Of a stretch of 64,000 bases of DNA, positions 33,528 through 42,417 are shown in pieces (the first letter of the stretch is position 1; each line of letters starts with the position of its first letter). The notes below the pieces were generated by a model that saw only the letters and a list, made by a program, of their open reading frames with translations, had not been told where the DNA came from and made no database searches. The position numbers were made by a program, and so were the translations under genes. Source of the DNA: Pseudomonas sp. PD9R (GTDB lineage Bacteria > Pseudomonadota > Gammaproteobacteria > Pseudomonadales > Pseudomonadaceae); contig NZ_JAHTMR010000001.1 of NCBI RefSeq assembly GCF_019200975.1, forward strand, positions 699,400 through 763,399, written 5' to 3'.

Positions 33528-33579
33528 ACCCCGCCGATGGCGAGCGCGCAGCGGGCTGCGCGCTCTCGGAGAATGTTCG

Positions 33580-34401
33580 ATGAAAACTTCCAATCTGGCG
33601 GCGGTGCCGTCACGGCCTCTGCACGCCTGTGAAATGAAGGGCGCTGAGTTCATCCAGCTGCGCGACGTCTATAAGTCCTACGGCGAAAACCTGGTGGTGA
33701 TGGACCACCTCGATCTGGATATGCGGGCCGATGATCGCCTGGTCATCATCGGCCCCAGCGGCAGCGGAAAGAGCTCGTTGCTGCGGGTCATGATGGGGCT
33801 GGAGAGCATTCAGGGCGGGACCATTCGCTTTCAGGGCAAAGCCTATATCGATGGCAATGCCCGGGGCAAAGGCAAGCCCATGGACTGCTCGCTGCAAACC
33901 CAGGTGGGCATGGTGTTCCAGCATTACACCTTGTTTCCGCACCTCTCGGTTCTGGGCAATTTGATTCTCGCACCCATGAAAGTGCATGGGCTGTCCAGGG
34001 CACAGGCAACGGAGAAGGCGCGGGCATTGCTGGCGCGGCTTGGCCTGGAGAGCAAGCTCAATGTCTACCCCAGCCAATTGTCCGGTGGCCAGAAACAGCG
34101 GGTGGCGATTGCCCGTGCGCTGATGCTTGAGCCCAAGTTGATGCTATTCGACGAAGTCACCTCAGCGCTCGATCCGGAAATGGTGATCGAGGTGCAGAAC
34201 GTGATGCTGCAACTGGCCGAGCAGAAGATGGCGATGATCATCGTCACCCACGACATGCACTTCGCCCGGCATATCGCGACCCGTGTGGTGTTTTGCGCCA
34301 ACGGCAAAGTGGTCGAACAAGGCCATCCCGACCAATTGTTTACTCAGCCCAAGGAACCCCGCACCCGCGAGTTCCTGGAAAAAGTGCTGCACCTGGACTG
34401 A
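33580..34401 (+). CDS. Amino-acid-type ABC transporter ATP-binding protein
   Basis: This 273-residue ATPase has Walker A GPSGSGKSS, Q-loop VFQHYTLFPHLSV, signature LSGGQKQRVAIARAL, Walker B LMLFDEVTSALD and switch His in VTHDMHFAR. The leader of about 25 residues before the ABC domain is longer than usual. The start at 33580 (MKTSNLAAVPSRP) has GGAG ten bases upstream; MKGAEFIQLRDV further in is an alternative. It follows the binding-protein gene after 52 bases and precedes the two permease genes, completing one importer. Confidence 0.9.
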   Translation: MKTSNLAAVPSRPLHACEMKGAEFIQLRDVYKSYGENLVVMDHLDLDMRADDRLVIIGPSGSGKSSLLRVMMGLESIQGGTIRFQGKAYIDGNARGKGKPMDCSLQTQVGMVFQHYTLFPHLSVLGNLILAPMKVHGLSRAQATEKARALLARLGLESKLNVYPSQLSGGQKQRVAIARALMLEPKLMLFDEVTSALDPEMVIEVQNVMLQLAEQKMAMIIVTHDMHFARHIATRVVFCANGKVVEQGHPDQLFTQPKEPRTREFLEKVLHLD

Positions 34402-34412
34402 GGACGGCGACC

Positions 34413-35084
34413 ATGAATTATCAATTCGACTTCAACTTTCTCAACGGTAATTTCGGTCTGTTGTGGGATGGCCTGAAGGTCACGCTGCAACTGGCATTGG
34501 TGTCGAACATCGTCGGCCTGGTACTGGGCTTTGGCCTTTGTCTGCTGACCTTGAGTCGCTGGTTTTTTCTGCGTTGGCCGGCGCAGCTATTCATCGAGTT
34601 CTTTCGTTGCACGCCGGTATTGCTGCAAATCGTCTGGTTCTTCTACTGCGTGCCGATGCTGTTCGACGTGTTCATTGACCCGATCACCATGGGCGTCCTC
34701 GCCCTGGGCCTGAACCTGACGGCATTCAATGCCGAGGCCTACCGGGCCGGCGTACAAGCTGTTCCGCGTGAGCACCTGGACGCCTGCGTCGCATTGGGTC
34801 TGCGCCCATGGCAGCGCACGCTTTACGTGATTCTTCCGCAAGCATTGCGCAGTGCCATCCCGGTGCTGATGACCAACGGCATTTCGATCCTTCAGCAAAG
34901 TGCGTTGGTGGCGATCGTTGCCGTGGGCGACCTGATGTACGTCGGCAAAAGCATCGCCACCGAAGCCTACCGTCCGTTGGAAACCTACTCGTTGATCGCG
35001 CTCATCTACTTCGCCTTGTCGCTGCCCATCGCTCAGTTCGTGCAATGGCTGGAACGCCGTCAGGACGCCGCGCTCGCGCGCTGA
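34413..35084 (+). CDS. Amino-acid-type ABC transporter permease (first)
   Basis: This 223-residue membrane protein of the HisM/GlnP family starts MNYQFDFNFLNGNFGLLWDG at 34413, with GAGG ten bases before. About five hydrophobic segments are seen, with the ATPase-contact loop LDACVALGLRPWQRTLYVIL. The open frame upstream to 34293 lies in the ATPase gene. It is 11 bases after the ATPase gene and 10 before the second permease gene, so the four genes form one transcript. Confidence 0.9.
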   Translation: MNYQFDFNFLNGNFGLLWDGLKVTLQLALVSNIVGLVLGFGLCLLTLSRWFFLRWPAQLFIEFFRCTPVLLQIVWFFYCVPMLFDVFIDPITMGVLALGLNLTAFNAEAYRAGVQAVPREHLDACVALGLRPWQRTLYVILPQALRSAIPVLMTNGISILQQSALVAIVAVGDLMYVGKSIATEAYRPLETYSLIALIYFALSLPIAQFVQWLERRQDAALAR

Positions 35085-35094
35085 GGAGACTGTC

Positions 35095-35760
35095 ATGAAT
35101 CTTGATTTCACCGTGGTGTTGTCTTACTGGCAGGCCTTGTTGCAAGGGCTGGCGTTGACCCTGGTATTCACCGTCGGGTGCGCGATTCTGGGCAGTCTGT
35201 GCGGGTTTTTTCTGAGCCTGTTGCGTGCCTCGCGTCGTCGCTGGTTGAGCGTACCCGCGGGTCTCTATGTTGAGCTGTTTCGCGGTACGCCGCTGCTGAT
35301 CCAGCTGTTCTGGGTGTTCTTCTGTTTCCCGGTGGTGTTCGGCATCGATGTGCCGCCCTATGTGTCGGTGTTGCTGGCACTGACGCTGTACATGACCGCG
35401 ATCACCAGCGAGACCTTCCGTGGCGCGCTGAAATCCATTCCAGCAGAACAGCACGATGCCTGCGTCGCACTGGGGCTGGCCTCATGGAATAAAACGGTCT
35501 TTGTGGTGTTTCCCCAAGCCCTGCTTCGAGGCATCCCGCCGCTGCTTTCCAACGTGGTTTCGCTGTTCAAGGAAAGCGCGCTGATTTCCTCGGTAGGTGT
35601 CGCCGACCTGATGTTCGTCGGCCAGAACATCTCCAACAGCACGGCCCGCCCGGTCGAGTTCCTGTCGGCGGTCGCCGTGATCTATTTCCTCGTGGCGTTC
35701 CCGTTGACCCGGCTGGTTGGCGTGATCGAGACGCGGATGCTGCGACGTTATGCGTACTAA
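35095..35760 (+). CDS. Amino-acid-type ABC transporter permease (second)
   Basis: This 221-residue permease begins MNLDFTVVLSYWQALLQGLA. It has the family motif ELFRGTPLLIQLFW and the loop QHDACVALGLASWNKTVFVV next to the ATPase. It partners the permease at 34413-35084. GAGGAG lies just upstream of the start. The DHDPS-family gene follows after 37 bases. Both permeases in this cluster are closer to each other than to the pair at 3606-4932 by eye, so the two importers probably differ in cargo. Confidence 0.9.
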   Translation: MNLDFTVVLSYWQALLQGLALTLVFTVGCAILGSLCGFFLSLLRASRRRWLSVPAGLYVELFRGTPLLIQLFWVFFCFPVVFGIDVPPYVSVLLALTLYMTAITSETFRGALKSIPAEQHDACVALGLASWNKTVFVVFPQALLRGIPPLLSNVVSLFKESALISSVGVADLMFVGQNISNSTARPVEFLSAVAVIYFLVAFPLTRLVGVIETRMLRRYAY

Positions 35761-35797
35761 CCCCAACCCGTTTTCCAACATAAGTGGAGTGTCTGCA

Positions 35798-36679
35798 ATG
35801 ACCCAACTCAAAGGCATCCTGCCTGCTCTGGTCACACCGTTCGACAAGGCTGGATATGTTAATTACGACATGCTCTCCAACATCATCGAGTCGCAGCTCA
35901 GTGCCGGCGTCACGGGTTTCGTGCCGCTGGGCTCCACCGGCGAGTACTACGCGCTGACTAACGACGAACGCCGACAGATCCTGGCCACAGTGCGCGAAGT
36001 GGTCGGTGACCGTGGCGTACTGATTGCCGGTGCCAATGGTTCCTGCACCCGTGAAGTCATCGAGCAGGTGAAACAGACCCGTGATGCGGGTTACACCAAC
36101 CTGCTGATTGCGCCGCCTTATTACGCGCTGCCGTCGCAGGAAGAGTTGATCGGCCACTATCAGGCCATTCTGGATGCCGCGCCCGATATCAACGTGGTGA
36201 TGTACAACTACCCGGTACGCACCAACGTTGAAGTCGGTTTTAGTGTGCTGGACGCGTTCAAGGACAACGAGCGCGTTATCGGCATCAAGGAAAGCAGCGG
36301 TAACTTGTTGCGCGCCATCGAAATCGGCAACACCTACAAGGATAACTATCAGTTGTCCTGCGGCTCCGATGACCAGGCATTGGACTTCTTCCTGTGGGGG
36401 GCGACGAGCTGGATCTGCGGTCCCGCCAACTGCCTGACCCGACAGGTCTGCGATTTCTACACCAAGTACACCAGCGGTGACCTGGCGGGCGCCCAGGCTA
36501 TTGTGCGTTCGCTGTTCCCGGTATTGGCGGATATGGAGTCCGGCAAGTTCATTCAGAAGGTCAAGTACGGCTGTGAGTTGGCAGGCTTCGATGCCGGCAA
36601 CGCAAGAATGCCGTTGCAGCCCCTGACCACCGAAGAGAAGGCCGGTTTCCGCAAGGCTTTCGAACTGGCCCTGGGCTAA
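35798..36679 (+). CDS. DHDPS-family lyase/deaminase of the second cluster
   Basis: This 293-residue class-I aldolase-fold enzyme has the loop VPLGSTGEYYALTN, catalytic Tyr in VVMYNYPVRTN and Schiff-base Lys in VIGIKESSGNLL. I chose the ATG at 35798 (MTQLKGILPALVTPF), with GTGGAG about 10 bases before. Unlike the enzyme at 541-1458 it keeps the standard GSTGE loop, so the two are distinct clades. With a racemase and a D-amino acid dehydrogenase next to it, it likely deaminates a cyclic imine to an oxo-acid semialdehyde, as in hydroxyproline breakdown. The real substrate may differ. Confidence 0.85.
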   Translation: MTQLKGILPALVTPFDKAGYVNYDMLSNIIESQLSAGVTGFVPLGSTGEYYALTNDERRQILATVREVVGDRGVLIAGANGSCTREVIEQVKQTRDAGYTNLLIAPPYYALPSQEELIGHYQAILDAAPDINVVMYNYPVRTNVEVGFSVLDAFKDNERVIGIKESSGNLLRAIEIGNTYKDNYQLSCGSDDQALDFFLWGATSWICGPANCLTRQVCDFYTKYTSGDLAGAQAIVRSLFPVLADMESGKFIQKVKYGCELAGFDAGNARMPLQPLTTEEKAGFRKAFELALG

Positions 36680-36738
36680 CCGTGCATGCCGTATCGGTCG
36701 ACGCGCTCGACTGATGCGGCTCTACCGAGTGATATGAC

Positions 36739-37782
36739 ATGACCCGACACGTATTCAAGAGCATTGAAGGACATACCGAGGGAATGCCCGTTCGTATGGT
36801 GATCGCAGGTGCACCGGCGCTCAAAGGAAAATCCATGAGCGAGCGGCGTGAGTATTTCATGGCCGAGTACGACTGGATTCGTCGTGCCTTGATGCTTGAA
36901 CCGCGTGGGCACTCGCATATGTCGGGCACCCTCTTCTATCCGCCGATGCGTGCAGACAGTGACTTCAGCCTGCTGTTCATCGAAACCTCGGGGTGTTTGC
37001 CGATGTGCGGGCACGCCACGCTCGGTTCCATCACGTTTGCATTGGAGGCCGGCCTGATTGAGCCGAAAGTCCCGGGCACTGTGGTGGTGGATGTTCCTGC
37101 GGGCCAGATTCACGCCACCTACACCCGCAGCGGCGACAAAATCAGTTCGGTGTGTTTCACCAACGTTGCGTCGTTTTTGTTGCATCGCGACCTGGCCGTC
37201 GACTTCCCGCCACTGGGGCTGTTGAAGGTCGACATTGCGTACGGCGGCAACTTCTATCCGATTATCGAAGTGCAACCCAACTATCCCGGTTGCGAACATT
37301 ACGACCCCCAGCAACTGCTGGAGTGGGGACGGCAGATCCAGGACCTGATCAATCGAAGCGTCGATGTCGTCCACCCCGACAACCCGACTATCAAAGGTGT
37401 CAAACACTGCATGTGGACGGGCGCGCCGCTGTCGGCAGAATCTCAGGGACGGGCAGTCGTGATCGCCGGGGCCAGCCTGATAGATCGTTCACCTTGCGGC
37501 ACCGGTAGCTCGGCCCGGGTTGCCCAGCGTTTTGCCCGCGGTTGGCTGGCCAAAGACGCGGCCTACCGCCATGAAAGTCTGATCGGCAGTTTCTTCACCG
37601 GTCGTGTGGCGCAGCAGCTTGAATTGGAGGACGGTAGTCCGGCGATTCGTCCCAGCATTGAGGGGCGGGCATGGATCACCGGGCGCGCGGAGTTTATTGT
37701 CGACGATACCCAACCGTGGTGGGACGGCTTCAGTCTGGAAGATTATGCCGCTCCAGCCTCTGCTCAAGAGAGTTCCCTATGA
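36739..37782 (+). CDS. Proline racemase family epimerase (Cys/Cys)
   Basis: This 347-residue enzyme has both cysteines, Cys90 in [12 protein letters not shown] and Cys253 in [12 protein letters not shown], so it should act as an amino acid racemase/epimerase and not a dehydratase. GHATLG replaces the GHGTIG of LhpA, and the protein is longer, so its substrate may be another proline analogue. It ends as an ATGA overlap with the flavoenzyme gene, which suits supply of a D-isomer to a D-amino acid dehydrogenase. The start at 36739 follows 59 bases of non-coding sequence. Confidence 0.87.
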   Translation: MTRHVFKSIEGHTEGMPVRMVIAGAPALKGKSMSERREYFMAEYDWIRRALMLEPRGHSHMSGTLFYPPMRADSDFSLLFIETSGCLPMCGHATLGSITFALEAGLIEPKVPGTVVVDVPAGQIHATYTRSGDKISSVCFTNVASFLLHRDLAVDFPPLGLLKVDIAYGGNFYPIIEVQPNYPGCEHYDPQQLLEWGRQIQDLINRSVDVVHPDNPTIKGVKHCMWTGAPLSAESQGRAVVIAGASLIDRSPCGTGSSARVAQRFARGWLAKDAAYRHESLIGSFFTGRVAQQLELEDGSPAIRPSIEGRAWITGRAEFIVDDTQPWWDGFSLEDYAAPASAQESSL

Positions 37783-39077
37783 CGCCTCAGCACTCTGTTG
37801 CACCAGCACCCGCCCTGGCCGAAAAGGTCATCGTGATCGGCGGGGGAATCGTTGGCGTGTGTTGTGCTCTTTACCTGCAACGCGAAGGCTACGGGGTGAC
37901 CCTGATTGATCCGGCGGCGGCGGGTGACAGCACCGCCAAATGGAGCTGCGGGCAGATGGCGGTCAGCGAAGTGATACCGCTGTCCAAACCGGGAATTCTG
38001 AAAAAAATACCGGGCTGGTTGCTCGATCAGAAAGGGCCACTGGCCTTAAGACCGGGCGCGCTACCGGGCATCCTGCCGTGGTTTCTGCGATTCCTGGCGT
38101 GTGCCAGGCACTCGAAAATTGTCGAAATTTCCGAACACATGGCGACCCTCACGCACCATGTCTACGAAGACTACGCGCCTTTGCTGGCAGCCTGCCCGGA
38201 TAAAACCTTGATGGGCGAGCGGCCGATTATCGAGGTCTTCGACTCACCGTCGGGGCTCGAGCATGAGGCTGCGCATCTGGAATTGCGCAAGGCGCTGGGC
38301 TTCAAGTCCGAAGTACTGGACCGCGCCGCGATTGCTGATCTCGAACCTTCACTGGCGGGTAAGTTCAGCCACGGGCTGTTGTTTCCAGACTGGCGAGCCG
38401 TCAGCGACACCAAAGGTTTCATCGCGGCGCTGACCCAGAGCTTTATTGAACAGGGCGGCACGCGTGTGCGCGGTCAAGTCAAGCGGATCGACGAAGTGGC
38501 CGATCATGCCAGCGGTGTCACCCTCGGCAGCGGTGAGCGCTATGCAGCCAGCCATGTAGTGATTGCAGCGGGCACGGGCTCACGCCAGTTTTTCGATCAG
38601 ATGGGTACGCAAATTCCGTTGGCGGGAATCGCCGGATACCAAGTGCTCTTGCCTAGCCCTGGGGTGGAGGTGCGTCACTCGGTGATTTATGCCGATGGTG
38701 GCTTTTGCTTCAGCCCCATGACCCGTGGCCTGCAGATCGGCGGCACCATCGAGTTCGCCAGTCCGAATGCCGAGCCCAACTTCAAGCGCGCCGACATCAT
38801 TCTTGAGAAAGCCCGGAAGATCCTGCCTGGGCTGCAACTGGACAACATCGAGTACGGCGTCGGCTATCGTCCGTTTCTGCCGGACACCAAACCCGTCATT
38901 GATCGCAGCGCCCGCCTATCGAACGTGTTCCTGGCGTTCGGTCACGGCCAGCTCGGTCTGACACTGGGTGCGACGACCGGGCGACTGATTGCCGACATGG
39001 TCGCTGGCCGTGCGCCGGCCCAGGACCTGACCCCATTTAGCGCCAAGCGCTTTGCCCTTGTTGGAGGACATGCATGA
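37779..39077 (+). CDS. DadA-like FAD-dependent D-amino acid dehydrogenase
   Basis: This 432-residue enzyme of the DAO/DadA family opens with a short leader, then [20 protein letters not shown] (FAD motif). Later come [20 protein letters not shown] and, at the C-terminus, [17 protein letters not shown] and [20 protein letters not shown], close to DadA. The ATG at 37779 overlaps the racemase stop. It is a single-subunit oxidase-type dehydrogenase that feeds electrons to the membrane, in contrast to the three-subunit enzyme at 8719-11313. It should oxidise the D-product of the epimerase to a cyclic imine. The next gene overlaps it as ATGA. Confidence 0.87.
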   Translation: MTPQHSVAPAPALAEKVIVIGGGIVGVCCALYLQREGYGVTLIDPAAAGDSTAKWSCGQMAVSEVIPLSKPGILKKIPGWLLDQKGPLALRPGALPGILPWFLRFLACARHSKIVEISEHMATLTHHVYEDYAPLLAACPDKTLMGERPIIEVFDSPSGLEHEAAHLELRKALGFKSEVLDRAAIADLEPSLAGKFSHGLLFPDWRAVSDTKGFIAALTQSFIEQGGTRVRGQVKRIDEVADHASGVTLGSGERYAASHVVIAAGTGSRQFFDQMGTQIPLAGIAGYQVLLPSPGVEVRHSVIYADGGFCFSPMTRGLQIGGTIEFASPNAEPNFKRADIILEKARKILPGLQLDNIEYGVGYRPFLPDTKPVIDRSARLSNVFLAFGHGQLGLTLGATTGRLIADMVAGRAPAQDLTPFSAKRFALVGGHA

Positions 39078-40555
39078 AATCCTACGATCAGCTCTATATC
39101 GACGGCCAGTGGGTTCGTCCCACGCTCGGCGGTACCTTTGACACCATCGATCCGAGCAATGAATCGGTCATCACCCAGGTGGCGGCAGCCACCGCCGAAG
39201 ACGTCGACCTGGCGGTAAAAGCGGCACGCCGAGCCTTTGATGAAGGTCCATGGCCGCAGATGAATGGCGCCGAACGCGCGACGATTCTACGGGCCATCGC
39301 CAGCGGCATTCGTGAACGTCAGGACGCACTCGCCAGGCTTGAGGTGCGTGACAACGGCAAACCGCTGCCCGAGGCGCTGTGGGACATCGGCGATACGGCC
39401 GGCTGCTTTGACTTTTATGCTGATCTGGCCGATGAGCTCGATGGGCACCGCGAGCAGCGCATTTCCCTGGCGGATGAGCGATTCACGTCCATTGCTCGCA
39501 AAGAAGCGGTCGGCGTCGCCGGGGCAATCATTCCTTGGAACTTCCCGATGCTGATGGCGGCCTGGAAGGTCGCACCGGCACTGGCGGCCGGTTGCTGCAT
39601 GGTGCTCAAACCTTCGGAACTGACGCCATTGACCGCTCTGGAGCTGGCGGATATCGCCCATCAGGCGGGCTTGCCTGCTGGTGTGCTCAACGTGGTAACG
39701 GGCCTCGGCGCGGAGGCCGGCGCGCCGCTCAGCGAGCATCCGGGTATCGATAAACTGGCCTTCACCGGCAGCGTTCCAACCGGCACACGGATCATGCAAG
39801 CCGCTGCCCGGGATATAAAAAACATTAGTCTGGAACTGGGCGGAAAGTCGCCCTTCATCATCTTCGATGACAGCGATATCGAAGCCGCAGTCGAATGGAT
39901 CATGTTCGGGATTTTCTGGAATCAGGGCGAGGTGTGTTCGGCGACTTCGAGGGTTCTGGTCCAGCGTGACTTGTACGAGCCGTTGCTCAAGCGCCTGGTC
40001 GAACAGACCCAAAGCCTGAGCATCGGTAACGGGATGGACGAAGGCGTATTACTCGGTCCATTGGTCAGCCGTGGCCAGTTCGACAAGGTCCTGCAAGCCA
40101 TATCCCGGGGTCGCGAGGAGGGCGCGACACTGCTCACCGGTGGCACCCGCCCGCAAAATTGTGAGAAAGGCTACTTCCTGACCCCGGCGATTTTTGCCGA
40201 TGTACCCGAGGACAGCTGGATCTGGACCGAGGAAATCTTCGGCCCCGTGGTGTGTGTGCGTCCATTCGACGACGAAGCCAGCGCGTTGCGCAGTGCCAAC
40301 GACTCGCGCTTCGGTCTCGCTGCCGCCGTGATGTCGAAGGACCTTGAGCGTGCCGAACGCGTCGCCCGCCGACTGCGTGCAGGTATCGTCTGGATCAATT
40401 GCTCTCAGCCAACGTTCACCGAAGCCCCTTGGGGCGGTTACAAGCAAAGCGGTATAGGCCGCGAATTGGGGGAGTGGGGGTTGAACAACTACCTGGAAAC
40501 CAAGCAGATCACTCGCTATGACAGCGAGCAGCCGTGGGGCTGGTACATCAAGTAA
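39074..40555 (+). CDS. Aldehyde dehydrogenase of the betaine-aldehyde/aminoaldehyde type
   Basis: This 493-residue NAD-dependent enzyme has catalytic Glu in NISLELGGKSPFI, Cys in NQGEVCSATSRV, and FTGSVPTGTRIM for NAD. The C-terminus ends QPWGWYIK. It is strikingly like the protein at 53703-55175 (shared APALAAG, LKPSELTPLTALELA and AARDIKNISLELGGKS), a clade that oxidises aminoaldehydes or betaine aldehyde. 2-oxoglutarate semialdehyde dehydrogenases of lhp clusters usually belong elsewhere. It is coupled to the flavoenzyme gene by ATGA and should oxidise the semialdehyde released by the DHDPS-family enzyme. An amino-substituted product is possible. Confidence 0.88.
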   Translation: MKSYDQLYIDGQWVRPTLGGTFDTIDPSNESVITQVAAATAEDVDLAVKAARRAFDEGPWPQMNGAERATILRAIASGIRERQDALARLEVRDNGKPLPEALWDIGDTAGCFDFYADLADELDGHREQRISLADERFTSIARKEAVGVAGAIIPWNFPMLMAAWKVAPALAAGCCMVLKPSELTPLTALELADIAHQAGLPAGVLNVVTGLGAEAGAPLSEHPGIDKLAFTGSVPTGTRIMQAAARDIKNISLELGGKSPFIIFDDSDIEAAVEWIMFGIFWNQGEVCSATSRVLVQRDLYEPLLKRLVEQTQSLSIGNGMDEGVLLGPLVSRGQFDKVLQAISRGREEGATLLTGGTRPQNCEKGYFLTPAIFADVPEDSWIWTEEIFGPVVCVRPFDDEASALRSANDSRFGLAAAVMSKDLERAERVARRLRAGIVWINCSQPTFTEAPWGGYKQSGIGRELGEWGLNNYLETKQITRYDSEQPWGWYIK

Positions 40556-40566
40556 AGGAGCCTGCC

Positions 40567-41589
40567 ATGCGCTGGAAAAAAACGCTGCAAATGGCTGACG
40601 TGCATTGTGAGGGCGAAATCGGCAAGGTCATTACCGGTGGCGTGATCGATATCCCCGGCAAGACCATGCTCGACAAGATGAACTACATCAACGAAGTCGA
40701 CGACAGCCTTAGAAGGCTGGTGATTCTCGAACCTCGCGGTTGCCTGCAAATGTCAGTGAACCTGCTGTTGCCGCCGACCCGGCCTGAAGCGCAGGCGGGT
40801 TTCATCGTGCTGCAGGCGGACAAGGCGCACCCGATGTCTGGCAGCAATTGCATCTGCGTGGTGACGGCGCTGCTGGAGCTGGGCATGTTGCCGATGCAAG
40901 AACCTGTGACCACCGTTGTACTGGACACGCCGGCCGGATTGGTGACGGCCCGTGCCCAGTGCGCGGATGGCCGCTGCATGAGCGTCTCGCTGGACATGGT
41001 GCCCTCGTTTGTCGAAGCGCTGGATGTACCGATCCTCACGCCTGAGTTCGGCACTCTGAAGGCAGACATTGCGTTCGGCGGCGTGTATTACGCATTGGTC
41101 GACGTGGATCAGATCGGGCTGACCATTGCCCCCGAGAATGCGCGCGAGCTGGCGACCCAGGGTGTGCGTTTGAAAACGCTGATCAATGAACAGGTCAACG
41201 TCAGCCACCCGTTGTTCAAAGAGCTCAATGAAGTGGCCTACGTGATGTTCCGCAATCGCCTGGACAAGAGCACTTACCAGACCTGTACCACCTTGCCACC
41301 AGGGCGCGTTGACCGTTCGCCCTGCGGCACGGGCAGCTCGGCCAATCTGGCGACCTTGAGTGCCCGTGGGCTGGTTGAGGTGGGCGACAAACTCATCTCG
41401 CGCTCGACCATCGGTGGCGAGTTTCAGGTCGAACTGCTGTGGCTGACTGAAGTGGGAGGAAAACCAGCGGTGTTGCCAAGAGTGACGGGGCGAGCCTGGA
41501 TATACGGGTTGCATCAGATCGGCGTCGATCCGGACGATCCGCTGGCGGCGGGATTCATGTTGAGCGATACCTGGGGTGAAGGTTTTTAA
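40567..41589 (+). CDS. Proline racemase family protein (Ser/Cys)
   Basis: This 340-residue protein has Ser91 (PMSGSNCICVV) in place of the first Cys and keeps Cys253 ([12 protein letters not shown]). Ser/Cys members have been reported as epimerases or dehydratases of 3- or 4-hydroxyproline. It resembles the Ser/Thr protein at 1728-2756 in its N-terminus (both have HCEGEIG/HAEGEVG and VGGVI/GGVA-type starts) more than the Cys/Cys ones. The ATG at 40567 has AAAGGAG 7 bases before. It lies 11 bases past the aldehyde dehydrogenase gene, so it is in the operon. Its role could be a side entry point for a stereoisomer. Confidence 0.85.
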   Translation: MRWKKTLQMADVHCEGEIGKVITGGVIDIPGKTMLDKMNYINEVDDSLRRLVILEPRGCLQMSVNLLLPPTRPEAQAGFIVLQADKAHPMSGSNCICVVTALLELGMLPMQEPVTTVVLDTPAGLVTARAQCADGRCMSVSLDMVPSFVEALDVPILTPEFGTLKADIAFGGVYYALVDVDQIGLTIAPENARELATQGVRLKTLINEQVNVSHPLFKELNEVAYVMFRNRLDKSTYQTCTTLPPGRVDRSPCGTGSSANLATLSARGLVEVGDKLISRSTIGGEFQVELLWLTEVGGKPAVLPRVTGRAWIYGLHQIGVDPDDPLAAGFMLSDTWGEGF

Positions 41590-41614
41590 CTATCCCAAGG
41601 CCGGTGTTAAAGTT

Positions 41615-41640
41615 GCAGGCCGGTCGGATGGCTGGCCTGC
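41615..41640 (+). promoter_or_regulatory. Inverted repeat between racemase and GntR genes
   Basis: GCAGGCC (41615-41621) and GGCCTGC (41634-41640) form a perfect 7-bp stem around a 12-base loop, 21 bases before the GntR start. It could be a partial terminator or an operator; no T run follows. Confidence 0.4.
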
Positions 41641-41660
41641 ACTGCTGAGAATATGACGCT

Positions 41661-42374
41661 ATGAGCACAGAAACGACGGAAACATCCAGTGGTGCGAAAC
41701 GCCATGGTGGTCGCTACATCTACGAAGAGTTGCGCAAGCAGATCCTGACGCTGAAGCTCAAGCCGGGCGTGCCGCTGGACGAGGTTTCATTGGCCGCTCA
41801 ATTCGGCCTTTCCCGGTCTCCCGTGCGAGATGCCCTGGCCCGTTTGATCAGCGAAGGGCTGGTCACGATCCTGCCCAACCGCACGCTGTTGGTCACGCCT
41901 TTCGAAATCGAAGAGTTCCCGAACTATATTTCCGCACTGGATCTTATTCAGCGTGCGGTCACCCGGCTGGCGGCCCTGCAACGCACCGATGATGACCTTG
42001 TCCGTATCCGGGCGGCCGATGCGACCTACCTTGAAGCGGTCAGCACGGGTGACTTTCAGGCTATGTCAGAAGCCAACAAAGCCTTTCACATGGCCATCGC
42101 CGAAGCCGGCAAAAACCATTACTTCATCAGTTACTACGAAAAGCTTTTGGGTGAAGGCCAGCGCCTTCTCCATTTGCACTTTGACTACATCGTCAGTTCG
42201 GCGGCCAGCACAAACACGCGTCTGGGTCGAGACCACGATGAGATTGTGAATGCCATACAGGCGCGCAAACCGGACGAAGCCGAAAGCGCGGCGCACGAGC
42301 ACACCATGCTGTTTCAACGACGCTTCCTGGCCTACCTGCAACAGAACCTCACCGAGAAGATATCGGTGGGTTAA
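41661..42374 (+). CDS. GntR-family regulator, FCD subgroup, of the second cluster
   Basis: This 237-residue protein has a winged helix-turn-helix at residues 18-80 (LAAQFGLSRSPVRDALARLI) and an FCD domain from about 95 to 220, with NKAFHMAIAEAGKN and the His in GRDHDEIVNAI as metal-type ligands. It is the last gene on the plus-strand cluster, 71 bases past the Ser/Cys racemase, so it likely controls the promoter at 32568. It is a different protein from the regulator at 12357-13028, and the GTATAC palindrome of that regulon is absent before 32685. The inducer is probably an intermediate of this pathway. Confidence 0.88.
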   Translation: MSTETTETSSGAKRHGGRYIYEELRKQILTLKLKPGVPLDEVSLAAQFGLSRSPVRDALARLISEGLVTILPNRTLLVTPFEIEEFPNYISALDLIQRAVTRLAALQRTDDDLVRIRAADATYLEAVSTGDFQAMSEANKAFHMAIAEAGKNHYFISYYEKLLGEGQRLLHLHFDYIVSSAASTNTRLGRDHDEIVNAIQARKPDEAESAAHEHTMLFQRRFLAYLQQNLTEKISVG

Positions 42375-42378
42375 TACC

Positions 42379-42402
42379 TGTAGGAGCGAGCTGGCTCCTA
42401 CA
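42379..42402. terminator. REP-type hairpin between convergent GntR and AraC genes
   Basis: TGTAGGAGC (42379-42387) pairs perfectly with GCTCCTACA (42394-42402). It starts 5 bases after the GntR stop and ends 16 before the AraC stop, so a single stem could end both transcripts. No T run is seen. Confidence 0.6.
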
Positions 42403-42417
42403 AGGGCTGGGATCGGG

